The notes: generated by a model not told the origin, from the sequence alone. A DNA stretch of 64,000 nucleotides from Perkinsus olseni (GCA_013115135.1 JABANP010000209.1:1-64000), one strand, 5' to 3'; shown: positions 20,136 through 31,384, numbered from the stretch's first letter. Numbers and translations: made by a program.

Positions 20136-22550
20136 ATGACAGCCAAGGAAGTCGAGGACATAGCCTGCGAGGTGCTTGAGAGGAACCCCATCTCAAGGGT
20201 TAGGCTGGATTTTGAGCTTATCGCTCTCACAGTCCAGCTCCATTTGGACATTAGCCCCGAGCAGAATGACCTACTACGTATGGTGACCAGGGACAACTTC
20301 CTATCGTTGAGACTAGCTAAGGCTAAGGCCATGCATCAAGACATGCGAGAGGGTGCTAAAGTCGCATGTAAGAAACAGCTGGAACAGTTATGGGCCTTCT
20401 ACCCCGGTCTACCCGGGGACGTGGGATCCAACCTAATCAGACGGGACATCATTGAACGACTTGAGTTTGAGTGGGAGGTGGCTGCCGAGAATGCGCTCCA
20501 GGAGCTAACCCCAGTCTGGAATTTGGCATACATTGTGTTCGAGTGCATGGACAAAGGCGTTGTGACACCTATGACGGCCACAGCCAATTCAGGTGGCCCT
20601 GACTACCAGGTGGTGATGTTCCCTTGGTCCTTGTTTACCGTCCTCGTGTACACGGACCGTGGCGTCAGGCACTCATTCGTGACTCACCGGCAGGAGATGC
20701 TCAACGTGAAGGAGCTTCTAGAGGCTCGTGTCATGGCTAAGTTCACCGCTGCGTGTCAGCACAGTCGTGATCCAGAGTCAACCATGCCATCCCCTGACCT
20801 CCTGGACGAGTTCCACGACATCGGGGACGAGGTGTTAAGCGTTCAGGGCCCAAACGGTTGCGGTTTCGTGAAACAGCTGGAGCCACTGATAGTCGCCGAG
20901 GCTAACTCTAGGTCACCGAAGTTGTCAACCCGGGACGACTTCAAGCGGGTGGCTGTGAGGCAGACCTTGGCAGACTGCTCCGCCGTTCGGGACCTGGAGG
21001 ATCATGAAGGGTCTCATATGGTGTTAACTAACGAGAAGGATGAGGAGGTTGAAGTTTTCTCATGTTCGTATCAATTGATTCTAGGGGCCATTCAACGCAT
21101 TCATTACCTATTAGCCAGGTGCCCTGGCATTGAGCCGCTATGGGACTTCCATGGCCTGGTGAAATCGTCCTGGGGCTACGGTCGGCCAGATGAGGTTGCC
21201 TCCTTCGCCAAGGCCCAGCGACTTATGACGGCATATGAGCCAGAGACGGCGGCAGGAGCGGATCTAGTCAATGAGGCCACAGGGCTGCTGCGCCAAAAGT
21301 TCGCTATCTCATTCCTCCAGCGGCACGGCAGACTGCCTGGCGTGACGAGCGTCTCTGATGGTGACTTGCGTGATGCCTGGAACCAGCCCATAGTCAGGGG
21401 GTTGGCGGCCCGTCTGGCTGCAGTGCCTTTGCAGGCGTGGGCTCCTGTGCGGTTCGACCATGTCCTGCCCTTCGACACAACCCCTGACACGGCATCCCTT
21501 ATGGGGGACAAGGCCATAGCCTTACACCTCGACGACATCTACCACGTGTATGATGCTAGGGTGACTGGGTACACCCCGCCGGGCAGGGCACGCACTGACA
21601 GGCGCCAGTTGATGCAGCTGTTGGCTGAGCCCAGCCTAGATGCTGGTGATGCGGCTCACGACTTCGCCACCGCGCGCATAGACCCCACCAGCTTGGTCTT
21701 TATGTTGAAGACCAAGAAGCGCCAGCCCAACCCCGTTGAGGAGCGGGAGTTCGGGTACACGACCATACGGAATAGGTTGGCTTTATCAACGGCTGAGCGA
21801 AACGTCCAACGGAGCTTCTTCGACTACGTTCCTGAGATCATGCTTGGTAAAACTGCCACGGCAGTGGACCAGGACTTAGAGCGTCGTGACGCGCCTGATA
21901 GGTGCCTATCCTTCAACGTCAACCTCGATTATAAAAAGTGGTGCCAGGAGAAGACTGAGTGGAATACTCGAGGGACCACTCAGTTCTTGAACGACATATT
22001 CGGCACAAGCATCTATCAGGCGATTCACCCGTTCTACGGGTCCGTCGTATACATATCGGCTGACCCAGCCCTACCCCCGCCTGAACTGGTTTTTACTGAG
22101 GCAGAGTCTGCGCTCCCTCAGTATGAGAAGGATGAGCTAGCTAGGGCTAAGATAAAGCAGTGGCTGGACGCAAAGGTGGCGGAGGCGAGCCGGCACTGGA
22201 TGGGGGATCAAACGGGCATGAGCTTCATGAGTGATACACGCGGGGTTGAGGGTCAATGTCAAAAGGTATGGACCGTGGACACGTTCGCAGATGTGAGCCT
22301 TGCTGCCCACCGGTGCGGCTTTAATGCACGAATACGAGGCTCAGGTGATAACGTAACCACTCTGGTCCTGGTTAGGCTTCCTGATTACATCCCGATAGGA
22401 GAGGAGGAGGGACCACTAGCGCGCAGGGTAGTGTCTGAGGCCGCCCAGCGATTCATGACAGAGTTGATTTACATCTCTGATGTTATGGGTAAACCGTTCA
22501 AGCCCATGGAGACCTGGCTGGACGACGAGTTGTACTTATTTGGGAAATAG
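20136..22550 (+). CDS. Endogenous Mononegavirales-like L protein, N-terminal domain and RdRp core (copy B, 804 codons open)
   Basis: In the virus the L protein copies and transcribes the RNA genome. This frame covers the N-terminal domain and polymerase core. The conserved blocks occur in order: a pre-motif A LKTKKR block at about 524-529; motif A with D598 (LDYKKWC); motif B RGVEGQCQKVW at 702-712; and motif C GDN at 737-739, followed by V where the family normally has Q (GDNQ). The frame stops at TAG (22548-22550). L-like sequence (LPQVLKKVSK) continues in frame after it until an extra C near 22,678. Full L proteins are about 2,000 residues; capping, connector and methyltransferase domains are absent. 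The start is the first ATG. The stop is shared by all three copies. It is not a telomerase or a retroelement RT, since those carry YxDD. Whether it is transcribed is unknown. Confidence 0.88.
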   Translation: MTAKEVEDIACEVLERNPISRVRLDFELIALTVQLHLDISPEQNDLLRMVTRDNFLSLRLAKAKAMHQDMREGAKVACKKQLEQLWAFYPGLPGDVGSNLIRRDIIERLEFEWEVAAENALQELTPVWNLAYIVFECMDKGVVTPMTATANSGGPDYQVVMFPWSLFTVLVYTDRGVRHSFVTHRQEMLNVKELLEARVMAKFTAACQHSRDPESTMPSPDLLDEFHDIGDEVLSVQGPNGCGFVKQLEPLIVAEANSRSPKLSTRDDFKRVAVRQTLADCSAVRDLEDHEGSHMVLTNEKDEEVEVFSCSYQLILGAIQRIHYLLARCPGIEPLWDFHGLVKSSWGYGRPDEVASFAKAQRLMTAYEPETAAGADLVNEATGLLRQKFAISFLQRHGRLPGVTSVSDGDLRDAWNQPIVRGLAARLAAVPLQAWAPVRFDHVLPFDTTPDTASLMGDKAIALHLDDIYHVYDARVTGYTPPGRARTDRRQLMQLLAEPSLDAGDAAHDFATARIDPTSLVFMLKTKKRQPNPVEEREFGYTTIRNRLALSTAERNVQRSFFDYVPEIMLGKTATAVDQDLERRDAPDRCLSFNVNLDYKKWCQEKTEWNTRGTTQFLNDIFGTSIYQAIHPFYGSVVYISADPALPPPELVFTEAESALPQYEKDELARAKIKQWLDAKVAEASRHWMGDQTGMSFMSDTRGVEGQCQKVWTVDTFADVSLAAHRCGFNARIRGSGDNVTTLVLVRLPDYIPIGEEEGPLARRVVSEAAQRFMTELIYISDVMGKPFKPMETWLDDELYLFGK

Positions 22551-22785
22551 TGGGTGCTGCGGGACACCATCTTGCCCCAGGTTCTTAAGAAAGTGTCCAA
22601 GGTTAATAATGAGAGCGCCCTGTCTATTCAGGGCCTGGATGAGGAAATAGGTCTCGTGAACTCGGGCTGCTATGATGCCCCTCAAGTGTGCACAGGACCC
22701 AGCGCCGGCCCTGATGGTACGTGCACTGCGGGCCGGCCCGCTGCTGATGCAGGAGCTCCACGAGAACAGTGTAACCGGCGAAGAG
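22551..22785 (+). pseudogene. L-protein remnant after the TAG (copy B)
   Basis: It continues the L homology (motif E-like region) beyond the stop. It carries one extra C compared with copies 0 and A, which shifts the frame near 22,678. It ends at about 22,785 where the 5' end of tRNA-Pro (agaccacacag) resumes. Confidence 0.8.
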
Positions 22786-23055
22786 AGACCACACAGTCGA
22801 ATGGGCATAACTTATGCCGCATAAGGCAGTAATAGTAGCGCTGCCAAATGGAAAATAATCAAGACCGACTGCCACTGCCGTACTCTCACCATATGCAGCC
22901 TCATGCTACCAACAATCAGCGACGACAAAGGTCCGATATTCATCAGGTGAATTTCAGCTTGATCCTTCTCCTACACCACAATGTTCTACTTCCACTCGTT
23001 ATATGAGTAAAATGCTATCGAAGCAACTATATCTAGCCGAACAACAAGCACAAGA
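22786..23055. repeat. Inter-tRNA spacer repeat (unit B)
   Basis: Same as 12780-13047, with single-base indels. Confidence 0.8.
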
Positions 23056-23127
23056 GGGCTGTGCCGAGAATTGAACTCGGGACCTCTCGCACCCTAAGCG
23101 AGAATCATACCACTAGACCACACAGCC
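23056..23127 (-). tRNA. tRNA-Pro (AGG), unit B
   Basis: Identical in sequence to the 6206-6277 copy, with intact cloverleaf and internal promoter boxes. Confidence 0.95.
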
Positions 23128-24040
23128 AGATGCGTACAAGACAACCGCCGCTAATCGCATACCAGGTGAATGAGAACCAGTCATAGTGGTACCCCTGGCC
23201 TGGTTTGCCGGGTGTCTGCGCAACTCGAGCTCCATTTCTAGAATGACTCGGAAAAACCACAGCAAAGGCGAAGGCAGGGAGGGCGAAGGGACCACTGAGT
23301 ACCTCGTTAGAACTGGGAATCAATCGCTCAATGATCGGGAGATCAATAATCTCACGCCACCGATCAACAGCCTTGCCTTGTTCTGCACTTTGCGTAGAAT
23401 CTGGCATTAGGCATATCCCGCGTAACCGTTGCACCGGCCGTTTTATCGATCCACGGCACCTAAGCTTTTTGTTCACCGCGTGCAGCATTCAATTCCACAG
23501 CCTCCTTTCTTTCGCTGACAGACGGTCCTTGCTCTCCTGACAACAGGCCGTCTGAGGTGCGCGTACACATCGAATGGGTACAACTGTGGCGGAGTTCGAT
23601 CGGTACTTGAGTACTGGGTATACATGAACGGTTCATGCAATCGAACTGTGTTCATACTAGCTTTACCTCACTAGCTGCACATCACTAACTGCACTCTCTC
23701 TTTTTGGCTAGTCTGCGCCTTAACCGCTCGAACTCGCTCATTACTTCGGCACCGTCTCACAGCCAGGCCCGCCTCAACGGGAACCCCGCGAGAGGAATCC
23801 CCACATACACAACCACAGCACATCGGATCGACGTCATCGAGCATAATGGCGCTCACTCCTTGCAAAGGGAGACGCCAGGCGCGCTCTTTCGAGTAGCTCG
23901 AAAAATCGTTTCCAACCACTTTGATGGCGGTTATGTTGTTCCCCGAGGGGTCAGTAGCAGAGCAGAGCATGAGAACAGGCTCGCAGTAGTGGCGCAATCC
24001 TCCCATCTCGCGTCCAGCGCTTCCTCATACTTGCGTAATC
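23128..24040. other. Repeated flank, no gene seen (unit B)
   Basis: Counterpart of 6278-7188 and 13120-14031. Confidence 0.6.
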
Positions 24041-24232
24041 ATGGCGGTCATCCACTACAGCCTGATAGGTCTCTTCTCGGCCACTCTTGCGGAGGCCGCA
24101 GCCCTACGTAGCACCTCCGAGAAGATCTTCCCAACCCCGAGGTCGAATGTCACCGAATGGGACGAAGCTTTCATGGACCAAGACGTAAGAATTCCTCTCT
24201 GCGTTGAGAGAGCTACAGTACGCGCAATCTAA
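24041..24232 (+). pseudogene. S1 secreted-protein gene, exon 1 only (unit B)
   Basis: Same truncated structure as 14032-14221: signal-peptide exon, 5' splice site, then unrelated sequence. The truncation therefore predates the tandem duplication. Confidence 0.75.
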
Positions 24233-25399
24233 AGAGACAGTTTCGTGTCACCGGCATAGCTTTTTTTACCTAGAGCTCGTATGGACCTGAAATTTTCGGA
24301 TATGAGCTCTCCTAACATTGTTATATTGTTTAAACATGTCACCGATCGAATTATCGAACAAAAATTTTTGGTGCATTTTTCACCTCATCGGGCTTATCGT
24401 CAATCATGGAAATATGACATAGGTCATCTGGCATCGTCCTGACATCGTTCTGTTGACGACAGGCCGCCATCAAGGACGTCAGAGCTATCGAAGGAACGTC
24501 TATCTGGTGCACCACTGGTATACTCCCAGCTTCAGTGGAGGCAACAACGTGATAACGCCAAGGACAGCCTCGAGGATACCAGATGAGGGCGATCATCGCT
24601 GCCGATAACCCCGCGCAGGGCTATTCTGCATGATGCCTGAGCAGCAGTGGTCCAGTAGGTTCGGGCAACCATCGTAGGAGTTGCAGGCCAACTCATGCTA
24701 ACAGCGAGCCAGCAGCTAGCATGCAAATTACATAACGTAATGAGCTAATTGAGCTCAGGCAGCCAAGTTCTGGTGATGCCCGTCATATCAATGGATTGAA
24801 TTTCTCTGGAGTCAAAAGTCGAGAGTCTTTACCTGGAATGCTCGCTGGCTTAGCAGTGAATAGAGTAGCCAATACTCGACAAATGACCCTGGCGGCTTGC
24901 CGCCAACGGCAGTCTCCTCTCATTGGACCACTACGCACGCCAGGTTTAGTGAGTCTAGCGCCGCAAAGGTGATCCAGAGGCTCCAAAAAGGGACGACAGA
25001 TAAGAGCAGAGATATCCAGGACTCCTGGAAACTAGATTATTATCATCGGCTATGATAGCCGATTCTAGCCGCTAGAGCGGAGCCAGTGAATTTCACTGAA
25101 GGTTTATCCTTGAATTGCCCCTGTCTCCGCAGTACGGCGAAAGCCGCATCAAGCTCCAGTTGTTAGGGGAGCCGTATCGCGTCTCTCAATTGAGGAGTAA
25201 CTTGGCAGCATCCTACCTCCTTCGCAGACTCCACAGGAGACTCGGGCAGCAACTGCCCATCTTGAACACACTGTACCCACCTCTCCAGAGCCTGACTTCA
25301 AAAAATACTTCGACCAAACACATTCCTGGTAGTTCACTTTTAGAGACTCCCTAACAACCATGGATGCTCTCTTATCTGATAATACCTCTGATACCTTAA
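24233..25399. other. Unit B sequence without supported gene
   Basis: It matches 14222-15570 of unit A without the 192-bp segment. A nested AT-rich inverted repeat lies at about 25,390-25,424 (GATACCTTAAGGTATC is a perfect palindrome). Confidence 0.5.
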
Positions 25400-28014
25400 G
25401 GTATCTTAATACCTTAAGATACCTCTGCCAAATGCCAGGATACTTCAGCACATATCTTATAAGATATGACCATCAACAGCCTGAGCAACAGACAGGTCGG
25501 CCTAGCTTTACCGAGTATCTTACCGTTTCATTCTCTCTACTGGATAAGGCGGGTTGATCTTCTCATCCAAACTGATATTCTCCAACAGCGGCAGCACTCC
25601 TTCGATCGCGGTGTAAAGAGCCGCTAAGGACGACTGTCCTGACATGATGAAACGAGATAGCGAAAATGTGGTGAAAATCCGTGATGAGCTATGATCGACC
25701 TTGGATATGCCGCGCCTGGTTGGGTGCCTTTCGGATATCTTTTCCACTCATCGCCGGACGATGAGAACTCAATTATTCCAGTAAAGTATAGTATCGCAAT
25801 ATTATTTACGGGGAGATGTGAGGGATTTACCCGGGTTAAAACGTCACAAACCCGGACAAATACACCCACAGATGAACGATTATATTGCTTTATCTTCGAC
25901 ATAACACTAGAAGGTTCCGGAAACAGATGACTCTGAAACCACCCGGTCATATGAAATGATGCCATCACAAAAAGGCCCACAAGAATTTTCCAAATTCCTC
26001 GCGCGAGTTTAAGATACTCTCCCAACCTGATACCTCTCTCCTGTGGAAACGAATGATCGAAGAGCATCGGGGCCGCCAAGCCACACTCTGAAAGCTCCTT
26101 AGCGAACCTAGATACCTGAAATCCACCAAATCCTGGAAGCCAACATACCCACTTGTCACGAGATAAAGTCACACACAAGGAAGCGCTGGAACGTTTTCCG
26201 ACAAATTTTTCACCAACGCTGAAAGTTCAACTTCGTCGCTGAAAGCCTATTCACTGCCAAGGCCCGGATTTCCCGCTCTGGTCGGAATCATCGGAGGCCC
26301 TCCGACGAAGGGTCGAATAGAATACTCTCTGCTTAGTCAACTTCCACTCAGGATTCAACGCGAAGAACCACCGGGCGTTCACGGTCACTCTGAGAATCCT
26401 AGAAAAGTTGCATACGAAAATGTACCATCGTGAAGTTCCAGACCCCAGCGGAGCACCACTATTCTGTATATGGCATGGTCACGCGTATCCATCAACTTGC
26501 GTAAGGCAAGGATCGACCTTGGATACGTTCCAATACTCCCGGCTACCCGTTCTCCGCCCTCCTTCCCAGCTTCCCTGCGCTGCGTCCAGAAAGCGAGCTC
26601 ATCGTAAGGAATCACTATCTACCAAAAGAAGCGCCACTTGCAATCTTGCATTTCCTCAACGCCATTCACATTATCAATATTATCCTCGTCGAAGTTCTCA
26701 CTCAATGAGCCTCGACTAATGCAAGCTTCAAGCCCAGATACCAACTCCTCGCTGAAAGCAGCAAAATGAAACTCAACCCGCAGCCGGAAGATTCTCACAT
26801 CGACCTGCCGACTTCCGAATCGCCGAGTAACTAAAAAGAAAACACGAAATAATTTCACGCGTCGATGAATATCTACTGGAATGAGCAAACCGAGACGCTC
26901 TGGCGCCAAAAATTTGACGTTACTGAATTTTCCGAACGTAAAAAAATTTGATTTGTCTCCATAATAATTTTGATATTTTTTACCCAGGGTAAGCTCAAGC
27001 TCAAAAGATATTTTACTTTTATACTCTATAATATCGTCACGGTAGTATCCAAACTCGACCACAGTCAATCGCGAGTAGGTCCCCTTACGAGTACAAGATT
27101 CCAAATTAGAATCTTCAAAAGATTCCCACTAACCCTTGCCGACCTTCGAGTAAGCCTCTCTCAGGACACCCCGCAGTCCCCTCATCGGGTGGGTAACATC
27201 CACAGTGGTAGTGACGACTCGCCTGCTCATCGTCCCCGCCGCAAGCTCACCAACGCCGGTTTTGATGAAGGCAACCGCGACTGAATGAATCGATCGATTA
27301 ACGTGTCCGTAGGTCCAATGCTACCTCCAAGCTTTGAGGGGATATCCCCGTATCTTGTCGAAAGACAGACATTGCGGAACTCCCCAGAGATCCCCGTCTC
27401 GTGTGCTTGCTCATACGCGAATAGAATCTGCGAGATGGACTGAGCCTCGCAGTTTTTTGGACAGTTGCGAGACACCAAAATGATAAGCATGCTATTGTTA
27501 CCACGAACCACTGCTACTGTCGTCTCTCTTATGGCTGATCCTGGCGGTGAACCAGAGAATGCACGCGCACAGCACTGCTGTGACAGCAGTCTTTTGTACT
27601 TGCGTACCCCTTCTCCGTAATACGTCTTTATGTCGTCTTCGACAGTTAGGCCACGATTCGAACAGGTAAAATATCATCGAACGTTCGTGAAGACTCGACA
27701 GAAGTTCATCACAAAACGAGCCGCTTCGGTCGACAACTGCAGAAATTTTTTTCCTATTTTCTTTCACCACTAGCCAGCAGATTCGCCCACAAGATTTCTC
27801 ACCTTAGTATTGAAATCCTCCAAGAACTTCTCCAGCTCGCCATTCGACTCGGGATTCGACCTACACCGTATCTTGCACGCTTGACAGTCGCACGCTCTGA
27901 CCTAAAGATTCCTCTGTCCTTCTGAGAGATGCCCAACAGCGCCATGCAAGCCTCCACGATGAACTCCTTTCTCGGGTCGGGTTGCGCGGTGTTGAAGGAA
28001 TGATAGTTAGCCAT
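25400..28014 (-). CDS. Multi-exon gene of unknown function (unit B, apparently intact)
   Basis: The start codon is at 28014 (MANYHSFNTAQPDPRKEF...), followed by a Cys-rich stretch (CDCQACKIRC) readable in another frame, presumably after an intron. Further coding-like stretches on the same strand are 26619-27104 (acidic, ending in a DEDNIDNVNGVEEM segment), about 26,385-26,615, about 26,260-26,405 (TVNARWFFALNPEWK) and 25,624-26,178. They are separated by T-rich segments with GT...AG ends. I cannot fix every exon border, so the span is approximate. The unit A copy has stops where this one is open, supporting coding here. I recognise no domain and assign no function. Confidence 0.45.
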
Positions 28015-28508
28015 GGTTAAAAGCTAGAAGTATCTTTGGTTATGATGGCACGGGACAGAAAAGGTTAACTTTCATGAATCTTCCAATTTCCGTATTGTAA
28101 CTGAGATTTGGCAGAGCGCTACGCAACGAGCTTCGCTCTAACATGCACACAAACTGCGAGCAGTCCAATTAAAAAGTTCAAAAACGTCCGCGGACGTCGG
28201 CGTAGCACTCTGATGAGTCTACATTAACCGCAGCCAGAAACTAGTATTATAGTGGTTGGACTGTCAAAAGGGCGCCAACTTGACCTCGTGCGTATCTTGC
28301 AATGCTCAACGTAAGATACTCGAACACAATGCCACCAATATGAGCCACGACTTTCTGATACAGACATTTACGTGCATCGGTCGCACCGCGGAGCTTAGAG
28401 AATCTAATAACGGTTACACGCTCGCATGTCAAGGCGAGCGATACAGGAAAATACAGGAAAAATATCTAGGCGCGCCCCGACGCTTTGCACATCGCCAACT
28501 AAAGATTC

Positions 28509-28793
28509 TCATCTGCTGTTTTCAAGGAGCACAGAGTTGTCGTCTGGTCTGCGGATCTTAATGCATCGTAGATCACGACGGAACCTTCTGTCTTGCGCAC
28601 CGTAGTGGGCGAGCGTGTCTATAGTATAAGATATATAGACTCTATACTACTCACTATTGATTGGTAGCCTGTGCTGCTTGCGGGCGATGTTTGTCTGTCT
28701 GTTTGGCTGGCTAAGGCCATTGATAAACGCTTCGCTTGTGATCCGTATAAGCTACCGTGCCAGACGTGTATAATTCCGTTTCCACTCAAAAAA
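28509..28793 (+). mobile_element. SINE-like poly(A)-tailed insertion
   Basis: A 285-base segment present only in unit B. It is bounded by a 12-base direct repeat, aactaaagattc, at 28497-28508 and 28794-28805, and its right end is an A-run. Unit A carries a single, slightly diverged copy of the target near 18,336. A long target duplication plus an A-tail is the signature of LINE-mediated retroposition. No tRNA promoter boxes are visible. Confidence 0.65.
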
Positions 28794-29038
28794 AACTAAA
28801 GATTCCTACCTGCCTTCCTGGGAAGGTCGAAAGAACTTCAGCCTTCCCTCGAGATGCCGATAAGAAATGGTGGGTTGTGGTCACGAGAAGACGTGGGCGA
28901 GTTAGCCACCCACTGATCTACTTTTTCACTACTCTGGGCTATTCGAAATTACAGGCTGAGTATCATCACTGCGATAACGATGACACCGAGACGACCCGGA
29001 GGTCGCAGACTAGGGGACACGCAAGTAGGACCACCTGT

Positions 29039-29229
29039 TGTTGCTCCTGGTCGCTCTCATAGTCAACCCAACGCCTCGGTGATGTAGCTTGTGGTAGTGA
29101 TAATGACAGGGGGATCAACAAAAGGTATTGCACCAATCTATCTTGTACTTGCGTGCTACAGCTAATGTAAAATGCTGAAGAATCACAAGGTAACAAGTTG
29201 GTACCATACTGAGTCCGCGTACAGCAACA
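29039..29229. mobile_element. Probable MITE (191 bp)
   Basis: Its ends are the inverted repeat TGTTGCT...AGCAACA. It is flanked by CTGT at 29035-29038 and 29230-29233. Unit A has the empty site with a single CTGT. It has no coding capacity, as expected for a non-autonomous DNA transposon. Confidence 0.65.
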
Positions 29230-30040
29230 CTGTCCCTTCCAGACATCGATAATGACGCAGGACTGAACGCAAGTGGGCTCACTTGAAAGGGAAATTAAAA
29301 CTGAGAGCGTCTCTTGCCTGGGTATTCTATCGTCGAAACTATATAGGTTCACTGCGAGTATAGGATTTGAGGAATTAAATAAAACTCACGGTTCACATAA
29401 CCTTGAAAGATTCTGCGCATGGGCCGAGCATGTTACGAGAGAGAAAGTCGTAGGGTTAAAGATGCAGGACAACGCGATCATCTGCGAAGGGAGATCAAGT
29501 CCGGATGATCAAGGGAACAACAAATTGAATGAAAACGGCTGATTGAATGGGATGGGACGTAACAACGTAGATCTGTACATGGCGTGTATCGAAGTGTGAG
29601 CGTTGCACCGTCTCTAGGCCCCAATGAAGGAAGCAGGATAGTGTAAGAACGAGTTCTGTTTTGTAACGAGTAGTGAACGAGTAACGTGTAGTTTTGGAAC
29701 GAACTCCCGGCAGCTCCATAGCTGTCCTACTCAAAAATATCGCCTGGAATTGGCCGATAGTCACCTCGTAGGGCGCGCGCTCCTCCAGTTTCAGCAATTA
29801 GTTGATGAATGGAACATATAGCATCGCCATCATTCAAGAGAAGTCCATTTCTGGTCGAGTCAACAGTTTCGAAGTATGCGACATCTAGCGTTAAAATTTA
29901 GGACACCGCATCTTCCCTAGATCGTACCTGTGCCTCACGTTGTAACCTCTGCCATGTACCTCGAGAATCTGCGGAACGTACGAGGTCATTTTGTGATGTC
30001 TGCCTCGAGTTGGATATCCAAGCAGACGATGATACAAGAA

Positions 30041-30112
30041 GGGCTGTGCCGAGAATTGAACTCGGGACCTCTCGCACCCTAAGCGAGAATCATACCACTA
30101 GACCACACAGCC
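30041..30112 (-). tRNA. tRNA-Pro (AGG), at end of unit B
   Basis: Same sequence as the other intact copies. It sits exactly at the right boundary of the tandem duplication. Confidence 0.95.
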
Positions 30113-30838
30113 AGATGCGCATAAAACAACTACCGCTAATGGCATACCAGGTAGATGAAAACCAGTCGCAGTGGTACGCTTGGCCTGGCTTGTTGGGCAT
30201 CTTCGCAGCTAGAACTCCACTTCTAAAATGACTCGGCAAGACCGCTGCGAACGCGAAGGCAGGAAGGGCGCTGAGTCCACTGAGTGCCTCGTTGAGAGTT
30301 GGGAGTTAATCACTACAATAACTTGCTTAATGATCAGCATATCAATATTTTCATGCCACAGGTCAACAGCCTTAGCTTATTGGCACTTTTCCTAGAATCT
30401 GGACTCAAGCATATCCCGCTTAACCGTTGCACCAGCCGTTCTATCTATGGCACACAAACTTTCCGTTCACCACGTGCAGCAGTCAATTCCACAGTCTCTT
30501 ATCTTTCACTGACAGATGGTCCTTGCTCTCCTGACAACAGGCCGTCTGAAGTACGCGTACATATCGAATGGGTACAACTGTGGCGGAGTTCGATCGGTAC
30601 TTGAGCACTGGGTATACATGAACGGTTCATGCAATCAAATGTGCTCATATTAGCTTTACCTCACTAACTGCACATCACTAATTCTCTCTCTCTCTTTTGG
30701 CTAGTCTGCGCTTTACCCGCTCGAACTCGCTCATTACGAGCTTAATTTACTTCGGCACCGTCTCACAGCCAGGCCCGCCTCAACGGGAACCCCGCGAGAG
30801 AGATCTCCCCACATACACCACCGTGTCACATCGACCCG
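30113..30838. other. Diverged repeat flank, no gene seen
   Basis: It is a diverged counterpart of 6278-6990, cut at its right end by the BEL/Pao-like element. The other side of the break resumes at 43881. Confidence 0.6.
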
Positions 30839-31063
30839 AATTCCGTGCAGAGAGGAAGTAGACACCAGATACCAACGCAACACAACCACGGGAGGTTGTG
30901 ATGAGGTAATTGCAGTGAATATACAATAGTTTGTTGATTCTAGCGAGACGGAGACAACAGTGAAATGCTGGGCGAACTAAGACCTTCGTCAAAGATACAC
31001 CTCAGCGCATCTTGCTCACTTATGAAGTCTCAACGCGGCTGAGTTGATGGGTTCAGGGAACTC
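30839..31063 (-). repeat. 3' LTR of element 3
   Basis: It matches 43656-43880 over 225 bases with one difference (T/C near 30,966). Its ends are not TG...CA. Confidence 0.9.
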
Positions 31064-31143
31064 TCCCGCCGCGAATTGAATATACGATAATAATAAGATA
31101 TAATCGGTCAATCGTTATCACCGTGGCCCTTCATCATCTCGGC

Positions 31144-31384
31144 TTAAAGAGGCAAGTAGTCAGGGATAACCACCTCCGTCACGTCCCTCGGGGAAGCTGA
31201 TACACCGGAACTTAGATCAGCGTCGACAGCGCCTGGCGACGATGCCGAAGAGCAGCCTGGAGCGATGAATGTGGGAGGCCACGGAGCTGGCTGGTCTGGC
31301 ACATGTTTCTGGCGGGCCGGAAGCGACGGCGGCCAATGAGGGGTTACAGGCTTCGGAAGCGGTGATTGGAGGGCTGATTTAGGT
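31144..31384 (-). CDS. C-terminal tail of element 3 integrase polyprotein
   Basis: Read on the minus strand, an open Pro/Ser/Ala-rich frame continues from the repeat region (interrupted by element 2) to a TAA at 31144-31146. It lies about 80 bases before the LTR. It is the end of the polyprotein separated from the rest by the nested insertion. Confidence 0.55.

Larger units (their letters stand above)
19367..30040. repeat. Tandem segmental duplication, unit B
   Basis: It is the partner of unit A. It begins at a 72-base chimeric tRNA and ends directly before the intact tRNA-Pro at 30041. It is longer than A because it carries a SINE-like element, a probable MITE and about 300 bases near 25,420-25,740. 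Confidence 0.9.
28015..30040. other. End of unit B, no supported gene
   Basis: Matches 17860-19366 of unit A plus two insertions listed separately. A plus-strand frame at 29273-29542 has a counterpart in A but no recognisable domain. Confidence 0.45.

Noticed and set aside
20136..22550. A telomerase or a retroelement reverse transcriptase
   Set aside because: There is no YxDD; the GDN motif preceded by VEGQCQK and the post-motif LKK block are those of negative-strand RNA virus L proteins.
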